From the NCBI GenBank assembly GCA_023213395.1, contig CM041465.1, forward strand, positions 58,845,741 through 58,909,740: 64,000 bases of DNA, written 5' to 3'. The notes beneath the pieces were generated by a model. It saw only the letters and a list, made by a program, of their open reading frames with translations, had not been told where the DNA came from and did not search any database. Within the stretch, counting starts at the first letter, position 1. Every line of letters starts with the position of its first letter. Source of the DNA: Cycas panzhihuaensis (lineage: Eukaryota; Cycadophyta). Below, piece by piece: positions 45,039 through 56,640 of the stretch. The position numbers were made by a program, and so were the translations under genes.

Positions 45039-45159
45039 GTGAGCGATTGCTCTTTGAGAAAGAAAGAATGACCATCACGGGCTTGAACGTGGGTGCAAAC
45101 CTGAAACATAATGAAGATACTACAGATATAAGCAACTTTAGTGCTATGCTTGCATAGGT

Positions 45160-45520
45160 TCCTCGCATTGATGAATGGTGCATTAGAGGTTCAACACTAG
45201 GACAAGGTACTTATGGAGTTGTGTATAAGGCCATTGATATATGACAAATCAAACCATGATAGTTAAGAAAATCTTCTGCGGGTAGTCAAAGAAGGTGTTA
45301 ATGTCACTACCTTGAGAGAAATCAAACTATTGAAGGAGCTCAATGACTCAACTATAATTGAATTAATAGATGATTATCATCACAAAAAGAACTTGTATAT
45401 TGTCTTTGAGTACATGGAGAGTGATCTTGAAACTATCATAAAAGATCATAACATAGTTCTCTCTCTTATTGACATAAGATCTTATATGCAAATGACTTTG
45501 AAAGGGCTTGCATTCTGGTT
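45160..45520 (+). pseudogene. Fragment of CDKD (CDK-activating) kinase
   Basis: The N-lobe of a CDKD-type kinase is recognisable across two shifts: GSTLGQGTYGVVYKAIDI (glycine loop), TIMVKKI-like strand with Lys, [20 protein letters not shown] (the family's alpha-C helix, with Glu), [38 protein letters not shown] and [12 protein letters not shown]. It stops just before the HRD catalytic loop. No intron is seen. It lies only 120 bases after the lipid kinase fragment and in the same orientation, although the two host genes are unrelated. Confidence 0.72.
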
Positions 45521-46500
45521 GTTTATGACTTTTGTCATCTAAGCCCCATACCATTCCTTATAAGGTGATGGAATAGTACGGATTGATAACCATCAAAATG
45601 GTTCCTGCTATATGAGGTGTTGGAGATTGAGTAGTGTGTTAATGTTGAAAGATAACATGAATGGAGATTATAATACCAGTGATGCCCTTGATTGGCCTTG
45701 TTGCCAATACATTCAATTCACTGGCAGTTAGAGGAATTTCTTACTCAAGGGAAAATAAGAGGTAGTTTGTTAGTGTTGAGGAGACCAGACTACTTGTAGT
45801 AAACCCTGTGGTACCTAGAGGCCCTACTCACAATAAAATATTGTTGGGGACATACTAGTGCATGTAAATGGCAAGGTTGTAACACAATTCTCTATGTTAG
45901 AGAATTGAGTTTTAAAAAAAAATATTTTATGAGAGAGAGTTATTTAATTTTATGAGTCACATCTTATGATTAATTTATCAATTACTAGTACTTGTAAGCC
46001 AAATAAAGGGTTATACGATTGTTTTGAGTGGGATAATAAGTATGTGGCATATTTAAGGGCCATTTATGGAGGTTTCAAGGATCATAGAAAATCTTGGAGA
46101 GCTTAGAGTTTGAGACTCCAAGTGATAATGATGAAATGATTAGAAAGACCAAATGATGATAATAAAAATCTTGAAGAGACTAGTGTTGGAGACTTCAAGC
46201 AACATGCCTGCTAGTAAACTTGAAGAGAGGCTTAGGAAGAGAAGCTGCTATTAAATCTCATTTGTCAAGAGGTGGGATCCACGTGCTACTCTTGTACTTA
46301 ACTCATTTGGTTAGCTTGGTAGTTCAACATATTCTCAGGATGGTATTAACAGATGCGAATAAAATCATATATCTAAAGCATGTTCTTATAGAACTAGCAA
46401 ATGCAGTGGCTAGTTATCTGATGGAAGAATTAATGTTGAATTCATTAATTCTTGATTAATTCATTATAATGTATATTTATAATGTATTGTAAAGTTATTT
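45521..46500. other. Unassigned sequence after captured fragments
   Basis: A short frame near 45660-45770 (PVMPLIGLVANTFNSLAVRG) might be more captured sequence. Otherwise I see no gene. The ORF at 46220-46459 has no family pattern. Confidence 0.3.
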
Positions 46501-46511
46501 TGTTATTTTAT

Positions 46512-49500
46512 GTTGAGGGTATTGTACTCATGAGAGGGTTAAGTGATGACTTAAGTTGTGAGCCTAAGTGTGTAGGGTATATAATGTTCATAACATTATA
46601 ATAATACAGATATGGTTTAATCATGCAAGGTGCCAATCGTCACCTTGCATGATAAACCATTTATTATTCTTTCATGCCTCATGTAATTATTATCTTTTCT
46701 ATATACAAGGCTTTACATGTAATGTAACATGATTTTTTGGTGATTAATCATTAGAGTTTTGAGTAATTCACTCTCCATCTTTTATTGTTGTATATTATTT
46801 GGCATATGTGGGACTAGAACCCAGGTCTAAACTGGGCATGTCCACAGCTTCCTTTACTTGGTATCAAAACAAAGTTGTACCAAGCTACACTAGCAGTATA
46901 GCAGATAAATGTTAGGTCGCAATAGGATCATGCCAAGTAATATTAGGTAACATCAAGGTTGTAGTTGGTTATACTTGGTTCTGTTGATTTCTGTTAAAAG
47001 GTCGCACAAATTACGAGTTCAACAAATGGAGGTTGCTTTGTCTTGCCTCACACCAATGGAAGTCATTTTGTTTTGTATCATGCCAATCTTTTATTAGTTT
47101 TATTTTACACCATGGCTCCTTTAATCTTTTGTTGATTCCTCATACTCAACTTGTTTCCATAGTTTATTGCATTTGGCTTCCTCTTTTTCACTCGACGGAT
47201 CTGGCTCATTCTAGTCGATGGACATGATGCTCTTCCTATTGATTTCATGATTCAATTTTTTGTTTATATGTCAATATTTATATAAATATTTACATAATTT
47301 TAATGCATACGAATCTTGATTACCTCGTAGACAGAGAACCAGTCATTTTAAGCAATAAACAAGCAAACAATCTTTTGTGAAAGCTACTCTTACATAGGTT
47401 TTATAATGTTGGGTCTTACCAGATTTTAAACAATTGTGACCACAACCATTACTAATTACTCGCAGATAAGATTTCTTGCAAATTTTGTTCTGCACTCTAA
47501 GTTTTGTTGGACCTATAGTCATTCACCTACAACCTCCATTACAAATTATGACTTGTGTCATGTTCAACAAATTAGCATCACAGCCTATATCATGACCATT
47601 AGATTTACATTTCAATCTACATTACAGGAAGGAAAATTCAAAGAGATTAATTGACTAATTTTTAGAGGAGATTTTGGGCAAGTTTAAAGATTTTATTCCA
47701 TTGCTGGTCTTTATACAATGGACCAAATTACTGTATATGACCACTTGTTTTAATCCTAGCTATATCCTCTTCTCATTGAAAGTGGCAGATCAAGATTCCA
47801 TTACTCTAGCAGAGAGATCTAGCCCTTTATATCCACACTTATTTGGCCATTTTTTTAAAGCCTGCATTTTATTTTTACTTTTTTATAAAGTTTATAGGTT
47901 ATATTCATTATAATATTTTTAGAATATTCTCTTTTCGATAAAGTACTCTAGCCTAAAGTTAGTTATTTTATCTCTTTTTAATCATTTTTTTAGTTTTTTC
48001 AATCTAATTTTAGTCAGTTTTAGGCAGCTTTTAAAGAATTTTTTAAATATTTCTTGAAAATATAAAATTTTAACATTTTAATCATAAAAAATCTTTTAAA
48101 AAATTTAAACTTTAAAAAGATAACGCCCAAATTAAATAAATCGATTATTAGCCTTACAAGTGGAACAATTAAGACCCCTAAAGTTACCACTCTACACATG
48201 CTAGTGAGCTTTCTCGAATTCTATAGATAATAGAGAAAGACAATAGCTATAATGTGTATTAAGTGGTAGGCTGAGGTGTTATTCCAAAAAACCTTAGAGT
48301 TTAGATAATAGGCTAAACTTTGAGAGGGTGAATGTCTTGGTTGTTAAGTGTGTCCTTAGATGAGGATTAGTCATTTAGACCATAAATCCAGTGTAGGTGA
48401 ATCAACGGTGTTAGGGGGATGGCTAAGCCTTCTATATCGACTATGTACCTTAAAGTATATTAAGTCCTTGGGCTACCACTTATGAGCAGGTATGCCATTA
48501 GATAGGACCGACTCAACTACTAGGGGTTATTAGGAAAGGAAACACTAAGACATAGATATCATATTAGCATGTCTTTTTAAATAGGCATAATACATACCTC
48601 AGACATAATGGAACTTCAAATGGTTGTAACCAATACAATTAAACTTTCTAGCAATGATAATTTCTTGGCTTGCAAGAAACGAGTCAAGAACATACTAATA
48701 ATAAATAAACTTTGGCCTTATATTTCTAGTAAAATTCCTATGCCAATTATTATCCAAGACCTTAGTGATCTTCAAATTGTCATTCTTCCCAATCCTGATG
48801 ATGTAGCTACCTTTAAAGAATCTGATGAAGTTTACTCTTTCTTTTTTACATTTGTCCTATGAAGATAATATCAATCAGAACATTGAATAAGCCTCGACCT
48901 CTATTGATACTTAGAATATCATTTATGTACTTTATGAGAGGAAAGACAATGCCAGGGTTGTTATGCTTATATCCTAGCTCTACTCTACTCCATCTGTAGG
49001 ATCTGTAGTAGGTCACTTAACTCGAATCAAACTGATCAAGAATAAATTAGTAGTTTTAAGTCAACCACCAAATGATAGTGATCTCATTTCCTATATAGTG
49101 ATTGTTTTACCGCCTAGATATAATTTGCTTATATCTAATTAGTCTTATATAGATTGGCTTGCCACTATTGTCTTTAACACATTTAAGGGTCTACTACTTC
49201 AAGAGGGATGTATTCTAAACATGTTAGGTAATCTAAGTGCCTCTTCTTCTACACCAACATTTGCAACTTGTTATAAAGGAAGAGAACAGTGTCCACATTT
49301 GACCCAATAATTTGGTTTAATGAATTTGAACCGACAACCATACTAATAACATCAACCATGACCAGCATATACTACTCAAATTATTTGTTACTATTGTGGT
49401 AAACTTGGACATATTACACCTGACTGCAAAAAAAAGAAAATTAACCTTCAATAATAATAGTTTTAGAACTGCCCTACCATGCAGGGTAATCAAAATCATC

Positions 49501-51644
49501 GATATGGTAATTACCAGGGACCACAATGGCAAAATCATCCTAACTATCAAGGACCAATGAGATAAAATCAAAATGATCCCTAAGGTAATTATTAAAATAA
49601 GAATCACAATTGAAGGTAAAATTAGAACCAAGGTGGCTATATGGTTGACTCACAAAATCTCTTCTTTGTTGCATTAACAACTCAATATTTTGATATATCT
49701 TAGTTGACTAATTAGGTGTCTCTGAATATATGATGGGTTTTGAACAATTTCTTACATATATAAGACCAGTGCATGACCAATTAGCTCTTTTTAAAGATGA
49801 TGTTATTTTGGAAGTTTCCAAGATTGGTAATATCCCTATTTCATTAAAGAATTATGACATTCATCATCATCTCAACAATATTTATTATATACCTATCATG
49901 ACACGTGACTTGTTATTTGTTAGCTAGATAAATAAATAAAAATTTGATATATTATTTAGTCACCTTGGAAAATGCTTGATTTCAAATCTAAATGGCAACC
50001 TAATTGTCTCAGGATATGAAGATCAAGGATTATATAAGGTTGATGCAGTAATTAGACTTTTGATCCTACCACTTGAATCTAGTTCTTGTAGTAATTCATC
50101 TTTAACTTTCGATACTTTAACTTTAGATATAGATGAGCAACTTGTTTTAAAAGCATTTATTTCATAAAGACTTCCAAAAGACTGGTTATAACATCAATGC
50201 CTAGTTCATTTGAATATGAATATCTTTTATCTGCTTAATAAATTAAATATGGTGTATGGTATACCTAATATAAAGTAAACAAGATGTATTTATAAGGCTT
50301 GTATTATAGATAAATATCATCAGGCTCTATTTAGGTTAAATAGAAGAGCCTAGCATGGCAAAGAACCTTTAGGCCTACTACATTCAGATATTTTTGGACC
50401 ATGTCAGAAGAATCTTTTGGAGGCTGCCAATATTTTATTATATTCATTAATGATTATTCTAAAAAAGTTTGGATCTGTTTTTTGAGGCAGACGTGATAAG
50501 CATTTGATAAATTCAAAAAATTTAAGCTTGACGCTAAAATAGAATCTAAAAAACCAATCAAAATCCTTCATTGTTATAATAGAGGTGAATATACATCAAA
50601 TGAATCTATCCAATTCTACAATGATATTGGCATCAAATAATAATTTTTTACCCCTTACACACTTAAGCAAAATGGAGTTGTTGAGAGGATAAATTGGACC
50701 TTGGTTACTACAGGAAAAGCCATGCTTACTACTAAAAATTTATGACTTTAATTCTGGGTTGAAACCCTTTATACAACCACTTATCTTACAAATCAAAGTT
50801 CAACCAAGCCAGTACTGAATATTACTCCTAAGGAAGCCTGATTAGGTCGAAAGCCCGTAGTCTCACATTTACGTACTTTTAATTATACAACATACATGCT
50901 CATACTGAAAAATAAAGGGAAAAGTTAGATGATAAAAGTAAGAAATGTATCTTCATTAGTTATCAACCTAGCTACAAAGCATATAAATTATATGATCCTA
51001 ACATTAAGCAAATATATATATCTCTAAATGTTATTTTTTCAGAAAAGAACTAGGATTTAGATATCGCTCAAATCTCATTTTTTTATGATCAATCTGAAAA
51101 AGCACTAGTTTTTGCTCTTGCTCTTTAAAATATTCTTACAAAATAATTACCTCCTTCATCATCATATACTCCTAGTATGTCATATGTACCACCTACCTCT
51201 ACATCAATAATTGTTTTAATCAGTCCTACAAAAGATATCCAAGATGGAGCTACTTTAAAGTGACTTCCCAAATGGTATTTATAGACAATCCCTTCTGCTC
51301 CTTCACCACCATAATAGATAAAAAGGTAATTTAAGTACAAGTCCTTGACCAACTTCATCCTAATGATAGAAGTCCTATCAGTTCTTGAGCCAACCACTTT
51401 TGAAGAAGTTGTTATAGATCAAAGATATCAAGCAACTATGAATGAAGAGATAGACTCTATCTTACAATATGACACATGGGAGCTAGTTGAGTTACCCGAA
51501 GGAAAGAAATATATTGATTGCAGATGGATATGCAAAATTAAATTCCATGTAAATGACTCCATTTAACAATGTAAAGTATGTTTGGTTGCTAAAAGTTTCA
51601 AACAGATTAAATGTGTTGATTATGAAGACACATTTACTATAACG
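46512..51644 (+). mobile_element. Degraded Ty1/copia element (copia 4), 3' part missing
   Basis: A probable 5' LTR (46512 to about 46858) is followed by a PBS (TGGTATCAAAAC, 46859-46870), a 1.7 kb leader, gag, protease, integrase and the start of RT. The element is cut at 51644 by gypsy 5 and its remainder is not found to the right. Left end and LTR boundary are uncertain because there is no partner LTR. Confidence 0.65.
48608..51644 (+). pseudogene. Copia 4 gag, protease, integrase, RT start
   Basis: Gag opens MELQMVVTNTIKLSSNDNFL and continues KKRVKNILIINKLWPYIS. The zinc knuckle CYYCGKLGHITPDC (about 49385-49428) is complete. The protease region is followed by DIHHHLNNIYYIPIMTRDLL and GLYKVD. 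Integrase traces are LHSDIFGP (near 50380), then HLRTFN and KKCIFISYQPSYKAYKLYD (50860-50995). RT begins ATMNEEIDSILQYDTWELVE and LPEGKKYIDCRWICKIKF (51435-51545), then KSFKQIKCVDYEDTFTI, and is cut there. At least several frames are used and stops are frequent. Confidence 0.78.
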
Positions 51645-52369
51645 TGACCCTACTTTTCCTAAGCACTAGTAAGCGAGAATCAGCAAAAGGTTAAGGATTG
51701 ATGTTAGTTATTAAGATTTGTGTATGGACTGCCAAGCTGTCTAATAAGATGTAAGGTTACTAGGGCCAATAATAATATCATAAGGAAGAAGACCCTCACA
51801 TGCCTATTTAAAGGGTCAAACTTTATTTGTAATGGTTGTTGAGTATTCTTATCTTTAAAGAGAAAGTATTTTGGTACTCCCTTTGTGTTAAAAATATGAA
51901 GATGCAATAATATAAACTCATGAGTATAAAACATCAAACACATAAAGTAAACATCATCAAACATAATCATCACCATAAGACACCAAGATTTATGTGTGGA
52001 AAATCCAATGTGGGAAAAACCATGGGAGAAGGTAGAGTTAGGACTCCACTTATGATCATAAGAATTACATCTTTCTCCTCTCTCATTTCTTAAGTTCTCA
52101 AATGGTGAGTGTATAAATATATAGTGATAATCACCTCATGAGCAGCCTATCACATACAATGAGCCATTACATCATCCAATGGTGGGATATTATGGATATG
52201 TGTGCATCTCACATATCTCAAAGTAGGTGAATAATGGGAAGTGTATATGTTATGTTTTAACACTTTCGTGATTAATTTATTTGTTTTTTGTTTGCAAACT
52301 TGTGTTATTTTAGCTTTTATATCTATTGGACTACATCTATAAGGTCAATTTCTGTGAGGAAATACTACA
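51645..52369 (+). repeat. Gypsy 5 5' LTR, interrupted
   Basis: Related to 6973-7382: GTTAGTTATTAA.ATTT.TATG.ATGG, CCTATTTAAAG, GTAATGGTTGTTGAGT. It ends ACTACA followed by AG and the PBS, as in gypsy 2. The insert at 51886-52262 accounts for the extra length. Confidence 0.7.
51886..52262 (+). mobile_element. 377 bp solo LTR inside gypsy 5 LTR
   Basis: Begins TGTTAAAAATATG and ends TATGTTTTAACA, so the termini are inverted. It is flanked by CTTTG (51881-51885) and CTTTC (52263-52267), a one-mismatch 5 bp duplication. Length and ends resemble the LTRs at 39782-40161, but the interiors match only in patches. A conserved AATGTGGGAAAAACCATG (52006-52024) is typical of copia LTRs. Confidence 0.75.
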
Positions 52370-53386
52370 AGTGGTATTAGAGCCATGTTTACAATCATGG
52401 AAAGTTGCTCATTAGGTTAGAGGAAAATCTTTTTTTTTTTTCTATAAGATCGAGTACTCTCTCTACCCAAGTAGAGATCGAGGAAAAGCCTTCTCTTAGT
52501 ACTCTCTCTATGGAGATTGAAGAACAACACTAGCACAACCCTGAGAGTTATGAGGGAAGGGGAATTACTCTCCTAGGTAATGTCAATACCTTATTTTTCT
52601 GCTTTACATTTTTTTTTTAGTTTCATTCCTTTATTTCAATTTTTGCATTAGATTATTAATCCAAGGGTAGATAACACCATTGGGTAGCTACTATTTTCTC
52701 CCTCTACCTCTCTTTTCCAAGTAGATAACATTGTTGGGTGACTACTCAAGTAGTTATATAGAGATCTCGTACTGGGGGGTCTTTAAAAATCTCAAGGATT
52801 TGTCATTCTGGCTAAGCCCATTGTGGCGTTTTCGCCCCTTACACGAAGGACTATAAATAACACTCTTAAACCAAGCCCCAAACATAATTTAGCTATGAAA
52901 GCATACCTTCACATATCTTTAGGTATATAGGAGGACCCATTTTAGTTCCCAAGTCCCTTCCTAACATAGGCAAAGTATCGGCCATTGAAGTCATGTAATG
53001 CAGTGGTTAGTGGTTAGTGCCATGAAACTACCTGCCTTGAACGTTTGCATTAGAAGTTTATTAGAAAGCCTATAAGACCAAGCACACCTTGTCTAGTGGT
53101 TAGTAGAACATCTTCATTGGTGGTCTCTACCACCCTAAATTCACCTTAAATTTCATATACCCCATTTAGATGAGCCATTCACACTCTTTTCAATGGGCTA
53201 AATATCTTGTTTATATAATTTTTGGAGTCAACAGGCAATGGACACCTTACCCCCCTTATTTACCCATTCTCTTCCCCATAACAACTCCCTTGTCCTTATA
53301 TCCCATTCTTTCATGATCTATCCCACTTCGTCCATTCCCCTTCTTTCTACTATTTCTCACTTATGTACACTTCTTCTACAACTCCA

Positions 53387-54740
53387 ATGGCAAAAACACA
53401 AGGAGAAAAAATTACTAAGTTAACCACTAACTTCACCAACTTTAAGTAAGACTTCACTAGTAGGTTCGAGGGCATACCTACCAAATTAGATCTCCAGGAC
53501 ATAAAAAAATAAATCATGGTGTAACTATTACAATCCTAACTCCATAGCACAGATACTGCTCATACAATAAGCAATCAACCTCCCCCTTTTCAAGGAAATA
53601 ATGCAACTATAATAGGTTCTCCACCAAGGTAGCCTTTCTTTCATAAAATTAATATTCTTATCTTCGATGTAGATGTGAATAAGGAATGTATTTGAAGCTA
53701 GATTAATAAGTTAGAATCCTATTTCACACTCCACCTAATGTCTGAGGAGGATCAACTCTTATGTGCTTCTATCCACCTAGATGGATAAGCCTACCATTGG
53801 TTCAACTGGTAGAAATAAGAATATCCCTCGCACTTAACATGGTCCCACTTCACTAGTTATTTCTTTAAATAATACGAGGACATATAGAGTCAATCTTTTT
53901 TCACATAACTCATTCAACTTAAATAGACTACAATAATGGAGGCTTATACTAATGAATTTCAAGCTTTACACAATCGCTCGCCACAAAGTCAAAACTTGGA
54001 TAAATAAATAATAATTGATATCTATGTGGCTGGACTCCAAGATCATATTCAAATAAGACTAAAGACAATGGCAATCTATTCCTTCAAAGATGCATTCAAG
54101 TGAGCTTAAGCAGTAGAGGCTGAATTTATGGTAGATAGACCCTAAGCTAATCGTCGGGATAGCAATTGGTTCTCACACACTCAACAATCAAACTTCCAAT
54201 GAATTTAATCTCGATTTGATGATGATGCCCATCCTCAAGATGACTTTGTACATCCTCAACCGTGACAAGATTATACCACCTGCCCAACCATCGATTGGTA
54301 AAATGATGACTCATCTACCAAAAGAGTCTAAATTTCCCAAGCTGAAGCACAATGCCAACTAGAGGCCCATCTCTGTATATAGTGTACAGAAAAGTAGACT
54401 TCTGGGCATGGTCGCATCTGTAAGGTGTGACGTATGGTTTTTTTCCATTGACCCATCCCTATCCCTTGATGAACCCTTTAACTCTAACTCTAAACACGAG
54501 GTTGAAGATGATACTTATGATGACTCTACCTCAGACCCTCACCCTGTAGTATCATTATCTATTGTCACTACCTCCTTTTGTCCTGAACCCCTATGTGTCC
54601 AAGGCATTTTTTACAAGACTCTTGTGTTTATCTTGATCGATGGTGATACATCAGTTAATTTTATTAATATCTCTATAGATCAACAATTTAACCTATATAT
54701 AGTATTAAAAACTGGCTCTGCCTATTCTCTACCAAGGTAG
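53387..54740 (+). pseudogene. Gypsy 5 gag and protease
   Basis: Gag starts MAKTQGEKITKLTTNFTNFK, then the gag core (NKLESYFTLHLMSEEDQLLC, ASIHLDG.AYHWFNW, TTIMEAYTNEFQALHNRSPQ, IIIDIYVAGLQDHIQIRLKT). A zinc-knuckle trace (LCI.CTEK.TSGH) lies near 54370-54410. The protease frame 54408-54740 is open for 110 codons and carries ILIDGDTSVNFINISIDQQF, where DGDTS stands for the family's DSGAS. Confidence 0.78.
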
Positions 54741-55139
54741 TAATAACTCCACTATACTAGTGTTATTAAAAACCTATAAGTCCAAATTAGCTCCTATCTG
54801 TTGATGTTAGATTTCTATGCCTTATCAATAAGAGGGTCTAATACTATCTTAGAGATTCAGTGGTTACAAACCCTAGGATCTTATAATACAAATAACTTGC
54901 CTACCAACCCATTCATCACTTTCAAAGACCAAATGGGTTGAAATCACAAAATTTTTGGGATGCAGTCCCCCACTAACCAAGTGGTCTCTCGCGGGCGTAC
55001 GAAATGTCATCTTCAATCTCACTTAGGATATATAATTCGCCTTAACAATATTTAAATCAAATCGTAAATTCACCCAAGTATTTAGGACATCATTACCCAA
55101 TATGAGCAGGTATTTACTCCTCTACTCACCACTACCCAA

Positions 55140-56640
55140 CCTGATTGTGGATTTTATCATACAATTGACCTCTAATCTAATCATGACCTTATCAACTTAA
55201 GACTTGACCACAACTCATGCTTTTAAAAGAACAAAATTGAGAAACTCACAACCGAGCTCCTTGACATGGGCATAATCCAACCAAGCAAAAGCCCTTATAT
55301 AGCTCTAATAATCTTTGATAGGAAGAAAGATGGTTCCTTCCACCTCTGTGTTGATTATAGAGAACTAAATAAAATTACCATATAAAATAAGTTCTCCACA
55401 CCTTACATAGATGATATAGTGGACGGAATTCATGGTGTGACTATTTTTTCTAAGTTAGACCTTCAATCCGGTTACTACCAAATCTGAATTGCCCCAGAAG
55501 ACTACTATAAGATAATATTTTAAATATATCATGGCCATTTTAAGTTTCGTGTAATGCCCTTTGACCTTTATAATACCCTGGCAACTTTTCAAACCCTTAT
55601 GAACAAAATTTTTAGCCCATATCTCCAAAAATTCATCATAGTATTCTTTGATGACATTCTTATTTATAGTGTCTTCCTAGACCACCACATCCAACACTTA
55701 GAAATTGTCCTTCAAGTACTACAAAACCACCAACTCTATGCAAAATTATCTAAGTATGAGTTTGAACAATCTAAACTCAAATACTTAGGGCATATCATCT
55801 CATTGGAAGGGATATGCATGGACCTCAATAAAATATCCATCATTATGACTTGGCTAACACCTACCACCCTCACCTAACTATGAGTATTCCTTGGGCTCAT
55901 AGGATTCTACCAATAGTTTATGCATAACTATGCCACCCTCATTGCCACCTTAACCAATCTCCTTCATAAAGATGCTTTTCAATGGCCTCCAAAAGCTGAT
56001 GTTACCTTTTCTCATCTTAAAGTCATAATGACCTCTACCGTAGTCCTCATCACTCTTGATTTTAACCAGCCTTCTCAACTTGAATGTGATGCCTCGAGAT
56101 TTAGACTCAGTGTAGTCCTAATGCAAGACTCTCATCCCATTGCATTCAAGAGCCAAAAATTAAAAGAGCATGAACTCCATCTCTCTACATAACAGAAGGA
56201 GATGAAAGTTATTCTCTACAATATTGATAAGTGGAGGTAATACCTCTTAAGCTCTAAATCCACTATTCTTATGGATCATCATAGCCTCCATAATATGTTA
56301 GATCAGTTAGTCCTATTAGAGGAACAAGCTAAGTAAGTTCACCATCTACAAGTATTTGAATTCATAATATCGTATAAAAAAGGTAAAGTCAATATAGTTA
56401 TAGATGCCTATTTACATCTCCACCCTAACGACAATACTCCCAACTTGAGCCTCCATGCCATAAGCAAACCCTAACCCCTTTGGCTTGATGAAATATGGAT
56501 TGAAAACCATGCCCAACTTGACTACCCTAACTTGAGTAAAAAGATTTTCATTGATAAAGTTTGGTCAACCTTCAATAATCATCTACTCTATTTATTTCTC
56601 ACCTGTCAAAATGGATTTGGAGTTCATCGCATAAGTAAGT
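55140..56640 (+). pseudogene. Gypsy 5 RT and RNase H
   Basis: RT reads [64 protein letters not shown], then an intact catalytic FFDDILIYS (about 55635-55660) and YLGHIISLEGI. RNase H follows: PSQLECDASRFRLSVVLMQD, SHPIAFKSQKLKEHELHLST and DKWR.YLLSS. Better preserved than gypsy 2, but with stops (IYH after TAA-type changes). It breaks off in the RNase H-integrase linker (FLTCQNGFGVHR). Confidence 0.85.

Larger units (their letters stand above)
51645..56640 (+). mobile_element. Gypsy 5: second copy of the gypsy 2 family, truncated
   Basis: A 5' LTR (51645-52369, itself split by a solo LTR) is followed by a PBS (TGGTATTAGAGCC from 52372), leader, gag, protease, RT and RNase H. It ends abruptly near 56640, before integrase, and no 3' LTR is present. 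It sits in copia 4 RT, directly after CTATAACG. LTR, leader end, gag and pol match gypsy 2 in order and wording (protease FINIS...QQFNLYI against FINIS...HQLNLYI). Confidence 0.82.
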
